Assembly (NCBI RefSeq): GCF_000950575.1
Contig: NZ_CP011005.1
Span: 1,426,001 to 1,490,000 of the forward strand
Direction of reading: 5' to 3'
DNA: 64,000 nt
Source: Psychromicrobium lacuslunae
Lineage (GTDB): Bacteria > Actinomycetota > Actinomycetes > Actinomycetales > Micrococcaceae
Positions within the stretch are counted from its first letter, which is position 1. Every line of letters begins with the position of its first letter. Both the position numbers and the translations under genes were made by a program. The notes under the pieces were generated by a model. It saw only the letters and a list, made by a program, of their open reading frames with translations. It searched no databases and was not told the origin of the DNA. Shown in pieces: positions 52,916 through 62,438 of the stretch.

Positions 52916-54400
52916 TTACTCTTGTGTGTCAATCTTTTTTGCACGACTCAGGTCTTGATCCAGCTCTCGATAAAGCTGTGGCCGGTGTCTACTGAGCCAC
53001 CAAGCGGCCAAGCCGCCAGCCATAGCCAGCAGCGGCAGCAAAAGCGGCAACATCGCCACCACCGGGCTATCCGAACCGGCCACCAGTCCGAAATTCAGTA
53101 CCACCAGGCCTACAATGCCGCTTAAGCCCAGGGCCCCGAGCCCCGGAGCAATCAAAGTGCGCCACAGCCTACGATCGCGCTGTCGTCGGAAGCTCACCAC
53201 AATGGCCACCGCGGCTAACAATTGCAGGCTGAGAATGCCCAAAGTGCCCAGGCCGGTCATTGAGGCGGTCAGCGCGGCTATCGGGTCGAGGCCGAGCACG
53301 AAATAGAGCACGGCCACCGCGGTTGCGAAGAGGATTTGTAAGAGACTCGCTCTCTGCGGAACTCCCGTCCCGACCCGGGTGGTGCCCAGCGAACGTGGCA
53401 GAATACCAACCCGCCCGAAAGCGTAAAGGTACCGGGTGGTCGAGTTATGCAACGCCAGCAAGGCCGCGAAAAGCGAGACCAGAAGCAGTACCATCATCAC
53501 TTTCAGTAACGCATCCCCCAAATACTCATGCGCCAAGCTGAAAACGAGGTCACCGCTGGCCAGGTGTTCCAGCGCGGCGTCCTTGGCCTGTGCTACCCCG
53601 GTGGCACTGACAATCGCCCAGCTGGTGAAAGCGGCAAAGACCCCGATAAAAGCAATCGCCACGTAGGTGGCACGCGGAATGGTGGTCAGCGGTTTGCGGG
53701 CCTCCTCACTGAACAGCCCGGTGGCTTCAAAGCCGATGAAGACGTTCGCCGCAAACAACAGACCAAGCGCTGCGGAGCCGGAGAAGAACGCCTCGACCGA
53801 GAAAGCCTGCCAGCTAAAGCCGGTGCTGAACAGCACCCGAAAATCAAAGACCAGCAAAATAGCGACTTCGAGGACCAAGCAGACACCCAGCACCTTGGCC
53901 GAAACATCAATCCCTCGCCGACTCAATAGGAACACCGCGGCTGCCGAAACCAGACTCCACAGAATCCAGGGCGTCTCTAATCCGGTCAAGTCTTTGAGCA
54001 CGCTCGCGGTGAAGAACCCGGAGGTCCCCACCGCGCCAGCAACAAAACAGTTATATCCCAGTAATGCGATGTATCCGGCGATAATGCCGGCCGGTCTACC
54101 GAGGCCCTTGAGCACAAAAGCGTAGAAGCCACCGGCACTGACCAGCTGCCGTGACATCTGTGCGTAGCCAACCGCGAAGAGCAGCAGAATTACGGTGACC
54201 AGCAGAAAGGAAAGCGGCATGCCGCCGCCGTTGCCGAGCGCAATGCCCAGAGTGGCAATCACCACGATGCCGGTGAGCGGCGCAACCGCGGCCAGCACCA
54301 AAAACACGATACTGGCCACGCCTAGGGAGTTCTTCGCCAAACCTTGATGTGCTCCGCGTGCATCGGATTCGCTGCTGACTGGTGAAGGCATATCGTCCAT
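52916..54400 (-). CDS. APC-superfamily permease, candidate tyramine/aromatic amine importer
   Basis: 494 aa, about 12-14 membrane helices. N-terminal GVASIVFLVLAAVAPLTGIV and TM6 region NVFIGFEATGLFSEEARKPL are typical of the AmAT-like amino-acid/amine permeases. It diverges from the aldehyde dehydrogenase-amine oxidase operon across 249 bases, which makes the amine its most likely cargo. This is inferred; an amino acid such as tyrosine is the alternative. Confidence 0.83.
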   Translation of the reverse strand: MDDMPSPVSSESDARGAHQGLAKNSLGVASIVFLVLAAVAPLTGIVVIATLGIALGNGGGMPLSFLLVTVILLLFAVGYAQMSRQLVSAGGFYAFVLKGLGRPAGIIAGYIALLGYNCFVAGAVGTSGFFTASVLKDLTGLETPWILWSLVSAAAVFLLSRRGIDVSAKVLGVCLVLEVAILLVFDFRVLFSTGFSWQAFSVEAFFSGSAALGLLFAANVFIGFEATGLFSEEARKPLTTIPRATYVAIAFIGVFAAFTSWAIVSATGVAQAKDAALEHLASGDLVFSLAHEYLGDALLKVMMVLLLVSLFAALLALHNSTTRYLYAFGRVGILPRSLGTTRVGTGVPQRASLLQILFATAVAVLYFVLGLDPIAALTASMTGLGTLGILSLQLLAAVAIVVSFRRQRDRRLWRTLIAPGLGALGLSGIVGLVVLNFGLVAGSDSPVVAMLPLLLPLLAMAGGLAAWWLSRHRPQLYRELDQDLSRAKKIDTQE

Positions 54401-54649
54401 TTCTGTCGGCTGATTGAGCTGAGCGACTTCGGCCTGACCGAGAATTACCGGGTCGGCGGTGAATCAATTGTTAGTGACTGCCGGGAAGAATTCATTGCCA
54501 TTGCCGGAAAAGCAGTTGACCAGCAGCGCAGCTTGCCGAGCTGTTCACGCACAGTCAAGGCACCTTCGCCAGCAGACAAACCTGCATCCGCACGAACCGG
54601 AATACTAAAGATGCACAGCTGAATGATTTGCTTCATCGAAGGAGTGTCC

Positions 54650-56095
54650 GTGGCTACCAAGCTTTATATTGACGGTGATTGGATCGACGGCGATTCGGAA
54701 CCGTTCGATAGTTATGATCCGGCCGAAGGACGGGTATTTGAGCAGGTTTCTCAGGCCTCCTCGCAACAGGTGGACGAGGCGGTTGCCGCCGCCCGAGCAG
54801 CCTTTGGCAGTTCCGCTTGGCGGGACCTGCTTCCGGTGCAGCGAGCGGCCCTGCTGTTCCGTTTGGCAGATCTGATTGATCAGCATGCCGAGGAGCTTGC
54901 GGCCTTGGAAACCCGAGATCAGGGCCAACCCTTAGAGATTTCCCGCACGGTGAGCGTACGGGGAGCTGCCGAACATTTTCGCTACTATGCGGGCTGGGTG
55001 ACCAAAATTGAAGGCAGTACCTCACCAGTGTCCTTTCCCGACACCTTGCATTACACCCGCAAGGAACCAATCGGAGTGAACGCACTCATCACGCCGTGGA
55101 ATTTCCCGCTGATGATCCTGGCCTGGAAACTAGCGCCGGCGCTAGCCACCGGTAACACCGTGGTGATCAAACCGTCCGAGGTCACCTCACTGAGTAGTGT
55201 GCGCCTGGTCGAATTGGCCGCTCAAGCGGGCTTCCCCGCCGGCGTGGTCAATCTGGTCACCGGCGGCGGCGAGACCGGGGCGCTACTGAGCGCACACCGG
55301 GATGTCGACCACCTTTCCTATACTGGCTCAACCGCGGTGGGCAAGCTGATCACCAAAGCCAGTGCGGAATCCAATTTGAAAAGGCTCACCCTGGAACTCG
55401 GTGGTAAAGCGCCGAGCATTATCGCCGCCGACGCTGATATCGACGCCGCGGTTGCCGGGAATCTAGCTGGCGGCTTACTCAATAGCGGGCAGGTCTGCGC
55501 GGCCTATACCCGTTTCTATGTCGATAAGCGGCGAGAGCAGGAATTCGTTGAAAAACTCGCCCGGGGCGTCTCCACGATGGTACTGGGTGCTGGCCTGGAT
55601 CCGTCGAGCCAACTTGGTCCGCTGGTCTCAGAAAAGCATCTGAACCATGTGCAACGCCTTGTCGAGGTAGGCCGCGCGGAGGGCGCCGAACTCGTCACTG
55701 GTGGGCGGGTCGCCGATCGCGAAGGCTATTTCTTCCAGCCCACCGTTTTTGCCGGAGTGCAGGACAGTATGACGGTGGTACATGAAGAAATCTTCGGCCC
55801 GGTACTTTCGGTGCTCTCCTACGATGGTCCGGACGAGCTGGAGTCCCTGATTGCTCGCGCGAACGACACCGAATACGGCCTAGCGGCCACGGTCTGGACC
55901 AAAGACATCGCCACCGCGCAAAGATTGGCTAATGGCATCCGCGCCGGCGCGGTCTTCGTAAATATGCCGCCAATCCCTGATATGGCGGCTCCCTGGGGTG
56001 GTTATAAGGCCAGTGGCTGGGGCCGCGAAATGGGGCCGCAGGCGATTGACGCCTACACCGAGACGAAGGCGGTCTGGCTCAACTACGGTTACTGA
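54650..56095 (+). CDS. Aldehyde dehydrogenase (4-hydroxyphenylacetaldehyde dehydrogenase candidate)
   Basis: 481 aa from the GTG at 54650. This start is chosen because GAAGGAG ends 5 bases upstream and the family N-terminus TKLYIDGDWIDG begins here. NAD(P)-dependent ALDH with catalytic Cys283 (SGQVCAAYTR), Glu in TLELGGKAP and TPWNFPLMILAWK. It sits 15 bases before the copper amine oxidase, whose product is an arylacetaldehyde. Like FeaB, it should give 4-hydroxyphenylacetate. The exact substrate is inferred. Confidence 0.87.
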   Translation: MATKLYIDGDWIDGDSEPFDSYDPAEGRVFEQVSQASSQQVDEAVAAARAAFGSSAWRDLLPVQRAALLFRLADLIDQHAEELAALETRDQGQPLEISRTVSVRGAAEHFRYYAGWVTKIEGSTSPVSFPDTLHYTRKEPIGVNALITPWNFPLMILAWKLAPALATGNTVVIKPSEVTSLSSVRLVELAAQAGFPAGVVNLVTGGGETGALLSAHRDVDHLSYTGSTAVGKLITKASAESNLKRLTLELGGKAPSIIAADADIDAAVAGNLAGGLLNSGQVCAAYTRFYVDKRREQEFVEKLARGVSTMVLGAGLDPSSQLGPLVSEKHLNHVQRLVEVGRAEGAELVTGGRVADREGYFFQPTVFAGVQDSMTVVHEEIFGPVLSVLSYDGPDELESLIARANDTEYGLAATVWTKDIATAQRLANGIRAGAVFVNMPPIPDMAAPWGGYKASGWGREMGPQAIDAYTETKAVWLNYGY

Positions 56096-56110
56096 GAAGA
56101 CCAGCTAACC

Positions 56111-58141
56111 ATGTCAGAAAACCAGAGCAGCCCGAAAAAGAGTGAACAGATGGAACAGATGGAACACTGTCATTGTCATCCGGCCGAGCATGGCTGCCAG
56201 AGTCCAGCTCCGGCGTTGCCTCATCCGCTCGACCCGCTGAGTGCCGAAGAGATCTCCGCAGCCCGGCGAATCCTTGACGAAGCAGGAAAACTCACCAGCA
56301 CTAGCCGCTTTCCTCAGGTGTTGCCGGTCGAACCGGAGAAATCAGTCGTGCTCGGTTTCAGCGAAGGAGACGCGGTGGAGCGCCGCGTGCTGCTCACCGT
56401 CCTGGACACGGCGACCGGAGATGCCGCCGAGGCTCTCGTCTCGGTCACCACAGACTCATTGCTTTCCTGGCAGGCACTAAATAATCGGCAGGCGCCTTAT
56501 GGCCAACCGCAGTATCTCTTTGAGGAGTACGATCTGGCGGCCGAAATCGTGAAAGCTGACCCGCAATGGCAGGCCGCCATGGCCCGGCGCGGTCTGACCG
56601 ACTTGGAAAACGCCTTCGCCGCTCCACTGGCGCCCGGTTCTTTCGGGCGTGCCGATGAGGTCGGCCGTCGAGTGATCCGCTCACTGACTTTTATGCGGAA
56701 CTTTGCCGGTGACAGCCCCTGGGCACACCCAGTCGAGGGGCTGATTGTGCATATCGACCTCACCGAGCGGCGGGTGATCCGGGTTGACGACGATGGTGAC
56801 GTGCCGGTGCCGCAGGCCGAAGGGAACTATGCGGCAAAGTTCACCGGCCCAGCCAGAACCAGCCTGAAGCCGATTGAGATTAGTCAGCCCGAGGGCCCAA
56901 GCTTCAGCGTGAGAGGAAATCAGGTCAGTTGGGAGAACTGGAAGCTTCGGGTCGGCTTCAACGCCAAAGAAGGCTTGGTGCTCAACACGGTCAGCTTCCG
57001 TGACGGCGAAGAAGACCGTTCGGTGCTTTATCGTGCCTCGGTCCCCGAAATGGTGGTGCCCTACGGTGACACCACGAACACTCGGTTCTGGATCAGCTAC
57101 TTTGATGCTGGCGAATATCTACTCGGCAAAAACGCTAACTCATTGAAACTGGGCTGCGACTGCCTCGGGGTGATCCACTACTTCGACGGTTTTGTCGCCG
57201 ACGATCACGGCCACCCGGTAAAGATTCCGCAAGTGATCTGCATGCACGAGGAAGATTATGGGATTCTCTGGAAGCACACCGAGCCCGGTGAGAAATCGGT
57301 GGTTCGCCGCTCCCGCCGCCTGGTGATCTCTTACTTCGCGACCATTGGTAACTACGATTACGGCTTCTTTTGGTACTTCTACCTTGACGGCACCATCCAG
57401 GTGGAGGCTAAGGCCACCGGCATTGTCTTTGCCGGCGCGACCGTCCCAGGAACGCCTAATCGGCACGCCCCAGAGGTGGCGCCAGGGGTTATAGCCCCGG
57501 TGCATCAGCACCTGTTCTGCGCCCGACTGGACGTCGCCATCGACGGCTTGAACAATACTGTTGAAGAGGGCGAGGTGGTGGGCATTCCGACCGGACCGGA
57601 GAACCCCTATGGCAACGCCTTCACCCACCGACGCACGGTGCTGGGACGGGAGTCCGAAGCCTCCCGGCTAGCAGATACCGCGGTGGGTCGATCCTGGTAT
57701 GTCAGCAATCCAGCGCGGCTCAATCACGTTGGTCAACCGACCTCCTACCACTTGATCCCGCAGCCCGGCCCGACTCTGATGGCACAGCCAGGTTCCTCGG
57801 TGGCCGAGCGGGCGGCCTTCGCCACTAAACATCTGTGGGTAACCCAGTTCGATCCGGCCGAGCGATTCCCGGCTGGCGACTACCCCAATCAGCACACCGG
57901 GGACGGGCTTAAACGCTGGACCGCCGCCGATCGCAATCTGGAAAACACCGACGTGGTGCTCTGGCATGTCTTCGGGCCAACCCATATTCCACGCACCGAA
58001 GACTGGCCAATCATGCCGGTTGATTATTCGGGCTTCATGTTCAAGCCTTACGGATTTTTAGACCGGAATCCGGCCTTAGACCTGCCGGATGGCAGCACCA
58101 CCCACGGTACTGACCAGGATTGCAGTTGCTGTGATGGCTAG
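56111..58141 (+). CDS. Copper-containing primary amine oxidase (tyramine/phenylethylamine oxidase)
   Basis: 676 aa, the normal bacterial length. TPQ precursor Tyr415 in IGNYDYGF, catalytic base Asp332 in SYFDAGEYL, copper ligands H465 and H467 (PVHQHLF) and H625 (PTHIPRTEDWP). It converts a primary amine to aldehyde with release of NH3 and H2O2. No signal peptide is seen, so it is cytoplasmic like the Arthrobacter enzymes. Odd features: the N-terminal 30 residues are rich in Cys, His and Met (HCHCHPAEHGC at 19-29), and the C-terminus ends DQDCSCCDG; both look like extra metal-binding tails. Confidence 0.95.
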   Translation: MSENQSSPKKSEQMEQMEHCHCHPAEHGCQSPAPALPHPLDPLSAEEISAARRILDEAGKLTSTSRFPQVLPVEPEKSVVLGFSEGDAVERRVLLTVLDTATGDAAEALVSVTTDSLLSWQALNNRQAPYGQPQYLFEEYDLAAEIVKADPQWQAAMARRGLTDLENAFAAPLAPGSFGRADEVGRRVIRSLTFMRNFAGDSPWAHPVEGLIVHIDLTERRVIRVDDDGDVPVPQAEGNYAAKFTGPARTSLKPIEISQPEGPSFSVRGNQVSWENWKLRVGFNAKEGLVLNTVSFRDGEEDRSVLYRASVPEMVVPYGDTTNTRFWISYFDAGEYLLGKNANSLKLGCDCLGVIHYFDGFVADDHGHPVKIPQVICMHEEDYGILWKHTEPGEKSVVRRSRRLVISYFATIGNYDYGFFWYFYLDGTIQVEAKATGIVFAGATVPGTPNRHAPEVAPGVIAPVHQHLFCARLDVAIDGLNNTVEEGEVVGIPTGPENPYGNAFTHRRTVLGRESEASRLADTAVGRSWYVSNPARLNHVGQPTSYHLIPQPGPTLMAQPGSSVAERAAFATKHLWVTQFDPAERFPAGDYPNQHTGDGLKRWTAADRNLENTDVVLWHVFGPTHIPRTEDWPIMPVDYSGFMFKPYGFLDRNPALDLPDGSTTHGTDQDCSCCDG

Positions 58142-58142
58142 A

Positions 58143-58183
58143 TTTTGGGCTGGCAGCAGATTCGCTCCGCCGCCAGCCCAAAA
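58143..58183. terminator. Hairpin between convergent amine oxidase and ThuA genes
   Basis: 12-base perfect arms TTTTGGGCTGGC and GCCAGCCCAAAA with a 17-base loop. It begins 2 bases after the amine oxidase stop and ends 10 bases before the end of the ThuA gene. Suitable as a bidirectional terminator, though no long T run follows. Confidence 0.6.
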
Positions 58184-58192
58184 ATGCTTCCA

Positions 58193-58933
58193 CTAATTTT
58201 TTTGAGTGAACCAGCCAAGGGCCGGATTGCTTACCTCCGGAACATTCCGCTGCGCCTGCTGCGGCGCGGCCCACCGCACCGCATTGGCAAGAACTTTGCG
58301 GATCTCTGGCTGCTGGTAGACCGGGTATTCCTGGTCGCCGGGGCTAAAGTAAAACACCTTACCGCGTCCCCTGGTGTAGGTCACTCCGGAGCGGAACACC
58401 TCACCGCCGGCGAAAGAGCTAATAAATACCAACTCCTCCGGGGCTGGTATGTCGAAAAATTCGCCGTACATTTCCTGCTCCCCGACGATCAGCGGTTGAG
58501 CAATGCCGTCGGCAATCGGATGGCTCGGTGCAACCGTCCAGACCAACTCGCGTTCCGCTTCGTTGCGCCAGGCTAGCGAACAGGTGGTACCCATCAATTT
58601 CTTGAAAATTTTGGAAAAGTGCCCCGAGTGCAGCACCAGGATGCCCATTCCGGCGAGAACCTGTTGGTGAATTCGTTCCACAACAGCGTCATCAACCTGG
58701 TCGTGCGCGATATGGCCCCACCAGAGCAGCACATCGGTGTTGTTCAGCACCTCTTCGCTCAGACCGTGCTCGGGATCAGCGAGCGTAGCGGTGCGCAGTT
58801 GAACCTGATCACCGAGTAGTTCCTGCAGACCCTCAGCGATCGCGCCGTGAATGCCCCGCGGGTAAATCGCTGCAATATCAGGCTGCGTGGTCTCGTGGAC
58901 GTTCTCGTTCCACACCGTGACTTGAATGCTCAT
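58193..58933 (-). CDS. ThuA-domain protein
   Basis: 246 aa of the ThuA family (class I glutamine amidotransferase-like fold). Motifs [40 protein letters not shown] and [14 protein letters not shown] are present. ThuA proteins occur in trehalose/disaccharide use, often with Gfo/Idh/MocA oxidoreductases and 3-keto-sugars. It overlaps the Gfo/Idh gene by 4 bases. Why a sugar pair lies inside an aromatic-amine region is unclear. Confidence 0.85.
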   Translation of the reverse strand: MSIQVTVWNENVHETTQPDIAAIYPRGIHGAIAEGLQELLGDQVQLRTATLADPEHGLSEEVLNNTDVLLWWGHIAHDQVDDAVVERIHQQVLAGMGILVLHSGHFSKIFKKLMGTTCSLAWRNEAERELVWTVAPSHPIADGIAQPLIVGEQEMYGEFFDIPAPEELVFISSFAGGEVFRSGVTYTRGRGKVFYFSPGDQEYPVYQQPEIRKVLANAVRWAAPQQAQRNVPEVSNPALGWFTQKN

Positions 58934-60063
58934 GCCGAGGCTCCTTGCTGATTCTGCTCGAGAACTACTTCACGGCCCGAGGCCGCAGAGAGGTAGCAGG
59001 CGTCAATAATCGCCGCGCGTTTCAAACCGACCGAGCCATCGTAGGCTGCCCAGTTCTGCCGGTCCAGCACGTGTTCGATGAAGGTCTGGACCACCGCTGG
59101 ATGGTTGCCGTTCTCTACCGGCACCAGTTCGTGGTCGGTATGCTCTTCGCCTTCACCGCTGAAAATTTTCACCGGCACGTCAGACTCGTAGTCGACCACT
59201 CGGAGCTCGGCACCGCCGTCCGTACCGTAAAGAGTGATACCGAACTCATCCCCGTTGGGGCGGTAAGCAGCCCACGAAGTTTCCAGGATGAGCGAGGCCC
59301 CATTGCTAAAACGGATTAAAGCGCTCGCCAGATCTTCCACCTCATAATCCGACTCCAGACTGCGCCGAGCGGCCCAATCGGAGCCACCCAAACCGCGCAC
59401 CCCAAGTTCTGAATGAGTCACTGCGGAGACCGAATGAACCTCTGGGTCGCCGAGGAGATGCAGCGCGTAGTCGAGCACGTGCACACCAATATCGATTAGT
59501 GGACCGCCGCCGGACATTTCTTGATTGGTGAACCAGCTGCCGAGCGAGGGAATACCGGCACGTCGCATCCAGTATGCCCGGGCATGGTAGGGCCGGCCGA
59601 GCTCGCCATTGTCGATTGCCTGTTTGAGCACGGTAATATCGCCGCGGCGCCGATGGTTGAAAGCGACCTCCAGCACCCGGCCGGCTTTTCGGGCGGCCTC
59701 GGTCATCTCCAGAGCTTCGGCGGCGGTGCGCGCCATCGGCTTCTCACTCAGCACATGAATGCCCGCCTCCAACGCTGCCACCGCGATCGGGGCATGCAGG
59801 AAGGTGGGCACCGCAACGCTAATCACATCCAGCTCCCCGGCATCGATCATTTCCTGCCATTCGCGGTGCAGTCTGCTCAAACCATACGTCTGTCCTAGCT
59901 CGGCCAACACGTCCTCTTCCATCCCCGCGATGGCCACCAGTTCGACGTCTTCCATGGCATGATAGGCGGCCATATGCGCCTGCCCGGCCCAACCAATACC
60001 AACCACGCCAGCACGTAACTTCACACCGTGCCCACCGATTGTCTGCCGAACGCTATTGCTCAT
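58930..60063 (-). CDS. Gfo/Idh/MocA-family oxidoreductase
   Basis: 377 aa from the ATG at 60063 (GAAGG upstream); the longer frame to 60120 lacks a site and covers the likely promoter. Rossmann motif [20 protein letters not shown], the family EKP motif ([13 protein letters not shown]), and the catalytic Lys-Asp-His region with [15 protein letters not shown]. Oxidises sugar or inositol hydroxyls with NAD(P). Operon partner of ThuA. A 20-base palindrome lies 80 bases upstream. Confidence 0.87.
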   Translation of the reverse strand: MSNSVRQTIGGHGVKLRAGVVGIGWAGQAHMAAYHAMEDVELVAIAGMEEDVLAELGQTYGLSRLHREWQEMIDAGELDVISVAVPTFLHAPIAVAALEAGIHVLSEKPMARTAAEALEMTEAARKAGRVLEVAFNHRRRGDITVLKQAIDNGELGRPYHARAYWMRRAGIPSLGSWFTNQEMSGGGPLIDIGVHVLDYALHLLGDPEVHSVSAVTHSELGVRGLGGSDWAARRSLESDYEVEDLASALIRFSNGASLILETSWAAYRPNGDEFGITLYGTDGGAELRVVDYESDVPVKIFSGEGEEHTDHELVPVENGNHPAVVQTFIEHVLDRQNWAAYDGSVGLKRAAIIDACYLSAASGREVVLEQNQQGASA

Positions 60064-60347
60064 CCCATCAGCCCTTCTGCGCCGTTGTTTACCGAGGAAA
60101 ACTATCCGAGTTCTAGACAACCATAATTTTGGCGAAAATGGGCAACTTTTGCCTAAAAGTTGGTAAAAGTTTTTTGGTTCCCGCTAGCCACTTCAGCACC
60201 GGCCTCCAAGCTGTCCGACCGAGCACGGTTAGAGTTACTGGGGCGCACCAGAATCCAGCACATTTGCCGCTCCTGCACCGCTCAATGGGATGCTTGGGAG
60301 CGAGCTGCCAGAGTCGCACCGAAGAGGACGTCCGGGCTTTGTCGACC
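60064..60347. promoter_or_regulatory. Intergenic region with palindrome upstream of the Gfo/Idh-ThuA operon
   Basis: No gene is seen in these 284 bases; several short open frames lack ribosome sites. A perfect dyad CAACTTTTGCCTAAAAGTTG lies at 60143-60162, followed by another AAAAGTT half-site. An AT-rich stretch towards the Gfo/Idh start could hold the promoter. The dyad looks like a sugar-type repressor site, but no matching regulator gene is in the window. Confidence 0.5.
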
Positions 60348-61802
60348 TCAGTCTTCGCGAGCTAAGAATTCTCTTACTCGGGCCTGCAAGGGCTCGGTCT
60401 GATAGGAATTCACCAAGGCCCCGGCCATCCGTACTGGATCGCCGAAGAAGAAGTACTCATAGAGGGCCTGCCGACCTGAGAAGGCAGAGACCGATGCATC
60501 GTAGGCCAGCTTGAACAAGCGAACCCGCTCCGGACCGGTGAGTGTCTTCGCTTGTAAATAGAGTTCAATATCAGCCAGCGACTCGGAGTGCAGGTCAGCC
60601 TCGCCAGGTAGTGCCATCAAGCCGGAGGCCGAGAACTTCCTAATAATCTGCGGGAATCTCTGCGCCACCTTCGGATACCAATTCCGGGCGGCATTCAGAG
60701 TGCTCCACTTCGGCAGCATCACCCCGTCCTCACTGGGCGCAGCATCAGCTTCTGATGCTCGCATTAACGCCTTACCGATTTCTACGGCTTGGATCAGCTC
60801 AGCGAGATCCTCTTGAATGTGCTGGAAGCCATCGATACCAATCGACGAAGCTAGCTCGGCGGCCAGGCCAAGGAAGAACTCGCTCTTGGCGATTGTCCGG
60901 GTGACCACCTGATGGGTCATGAGCGCAGCGGCACCGGTCTCTGAATAAAACGCATTACAAAGCTCGGGGTGACCGAGCATGAAGATACGTTCCCGGGGTA
61001 CGAAGACGTGATCAAAGATCACCACGGCATCCATCTCTTCGAAACGCCCGGCCAGCGGTTCGTCGTGTACGCCTTTCCCGGTATAAAGCGAGGTACGGCA
61101 AAGATAACGTAACCCTGGAGTGTCATTGGGAATCGCAAAAGCGTATGAATATGGCGCATCCTCGGGGGTACTGCGCAACACCGTGGATGGAAACACCAAC
61201 AGCTCATCGGCGATGGGGGCGCTCGTCGCGAGCATCCGAGCACCGTGCACCACAATGCCGTCAGCGCGCTCCTCCACCACCCGGGCCGCCAGCTGTCCCC
61301 CCAGCTGCTCGGATCCGGAGACCGAACGATTGACCTGCGGCGGAATCAGGGTATGCGTGGCCAACAAGTCGTTCTCACGGCAATACTCGTAGTAACGACG
61401 AATATTCTCCCCAAAATCTGGGTCGGCCTGAGCAAACCACTTCTCGGCGGCGGCCAACGCGGTCAACGCTGAGTTCATATAGTCGCCGGTGCGGCCCAGA
61501 AAGCCGTTTGAGTACTCGGCCCAGCTGGAGATCGCGGCACGGCGATGCGCCAGATCTTCTTGACTACGAGGCACCAGGAAAGAAGCATTCACCCGATCCC
61601 CGCTACTGGGCGACTGATAGGTCAACACCGATTGAAACCTCGGGTCATGCTGCAGATCGAAAAGCTTGGCATAGCTCCGTGCGACATTCCTGAAGGCGGG
61701 GTGCTCGGCAATGTTTTCACTCACCACTTCGCCGTCAATCGCGATATGCGGTCGCATTGAATTCAGCTTATCCAGGTATTGCTGCCCGGTCCGAATGCCC
61801 AT
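60348..61802 (-). CDS. hpaB: 4-hydroxyphenylacetate 3-monooxygenase, oxygenase component
   Basis: 484 aa with AGGAAA before the ATG. Two-component FADH2-dependent hydroxylase of the HpaB/acyl-CoA-dehydrogenase-like fold. Family features: GIRTGQQYLDKLNSMRPHI at the N-terminus, ATHTLIPPQVNRS, VVHGARMLATSAPIADE, VFVPRERIFM and FSASGLMALPGEAD. It adds the second hydroxyl to make 3,4-dihydroxyphenylacetate, the HpaD substrate. Transcribed after the reductase gene, 65 bases downstream. Confidence 0.95.
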   Translation of the reverse strand: MGIRTGQQYLDKLNSMRPHIAIDGEVVSENIAEHPAFRNVARSYAKLFDLQHDPRFQSVLTYQSPSSGDRVNASFLVPRSQEDLAHRRAAISSWAEYSNGFLGRTGDYMNSALTALAAAEKWFAQADPDFGENIRRYYEYCRENDLLATHTLIPPQVNRSVSGSEQLGGQLAARVVEERADGIVVHGARMLATSAPIADELLVFPSTVLRSTPEDAPYSYAFAIPNDTPGLRYLCRTSLYTGKGVHDEPLAGRFEEMDAVVIFDHVFVPRERIFMLGHPELCNAFYSETGAAALMTHQVVTRTIAKSEFFLGLAAELASSIGIDGFQHIQEDLAELIQAVEIGKALMRASEADAAPSEDGVMLPKWSTLNAARNWYPKVAQRFPQIIRKFSASGLMALPGEADLHSESLADIELYLQAKTLTGPERVRLFKLAYDASVSAFSGRQALYEYFFFGDPVRMAGALVNSYQTEPLQARVREFLARED

Positions 61803-61867
61803 TTTCCTGCTTTCTTCTCTGCACTAATCGAGCACGACAAGCAGTCGCGTCGTCGAGATTCTCGTCG

Positions 61868-62386
61868 CTAGAGTAGGTCCTCTACGCCGAGCTGACTCTC
61901 CGGGATGGTGGTAAAGCGCGAGTTCGCGAAGGCCAGCGCATCGCCACTGCGATAACTGAAATCCACCACCTCCCCGAGATACAAGGTGTGATCTCCGCCG
62001 TCGTAAGCCGCCCAGGGCGTACATTCGAAGAAGGCCAGCACATTCGCCAGTCTCGGCGCCACTTGACCCTCGATCCAGAGCGGCTCGTGCGCTTGCGGAC
62101 GACCGGCGAAATGCATGGCTAGACTCTGCTGCTCGGCCCCGAGAATATTGACGGTAAAAGGGCGATTGGCCAACTCATCATGTGATCTGGCGGTCCGGGC
62201 AATCGAGGCGAGGACCAAGGGTGGTTCCATCGAGACCGAAGTGAAGGAGTTGACGGTGATGCCATGTCGGGTGGTGCCTTCAAAAGTCACTATGGCTACT
62301 CCGGTGGCGAACCGTCCCAGCGAACCGCGGAAATGGTGGTCCCGGGACCTGATGGTTCGTCGTTGATACTCGCTCGGATCGCCCAT
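61868..62386 (-). CDS. hpaC: Flavin reductase component of 4-hydroxyphenylacetate 3-monooxygenase
   Basis: 172 aa from the ATG at 62386 with GAGGGGG upstream; a longer frame to 62431 is unlikely. Flavin-reductase-like split barrel with GSLGRFATGVAIVTFEG, VNSFTSVSMEPPLVL, RPFTVNIL and GDHTLYLGEVVDF. It reduces free FAD with NADH and supplies FADH2 to HpaB. Divergent from an IclR regulator with a dyad between them. Confidence 0.92.
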   Translation of the reverse strand: MGDPSEYQRRTIRSRDHHFRGSLGRFATGVAIVTFEGTTRHGITVNSFTSVSMEPPLVLASIARTARSHDELANRPFTVNILGAEQQSLAMHFAGRPQAHEPLWIEGQVAPRLANVLAFFECTPWAAYDGGDHTLYLGEVVDFSYRSGDALAFANSRFTTIPESQLGVEDLL

Positions 62387-62438
62387 ACTCTGCCCCCTCG
62401 ACCCCGCCCCCTGCCGGAACGTGGCCCACATCCTCGAA

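Noticed and set aside
33065-56095. Two aldehyde dehydrogenases as a recent duplication
   Set aside because: HpaE and the amine-oxidase-linked enzyme differ in length, N-terminus and active-site context (GERCTAGSR versus GQVCAAYTR).
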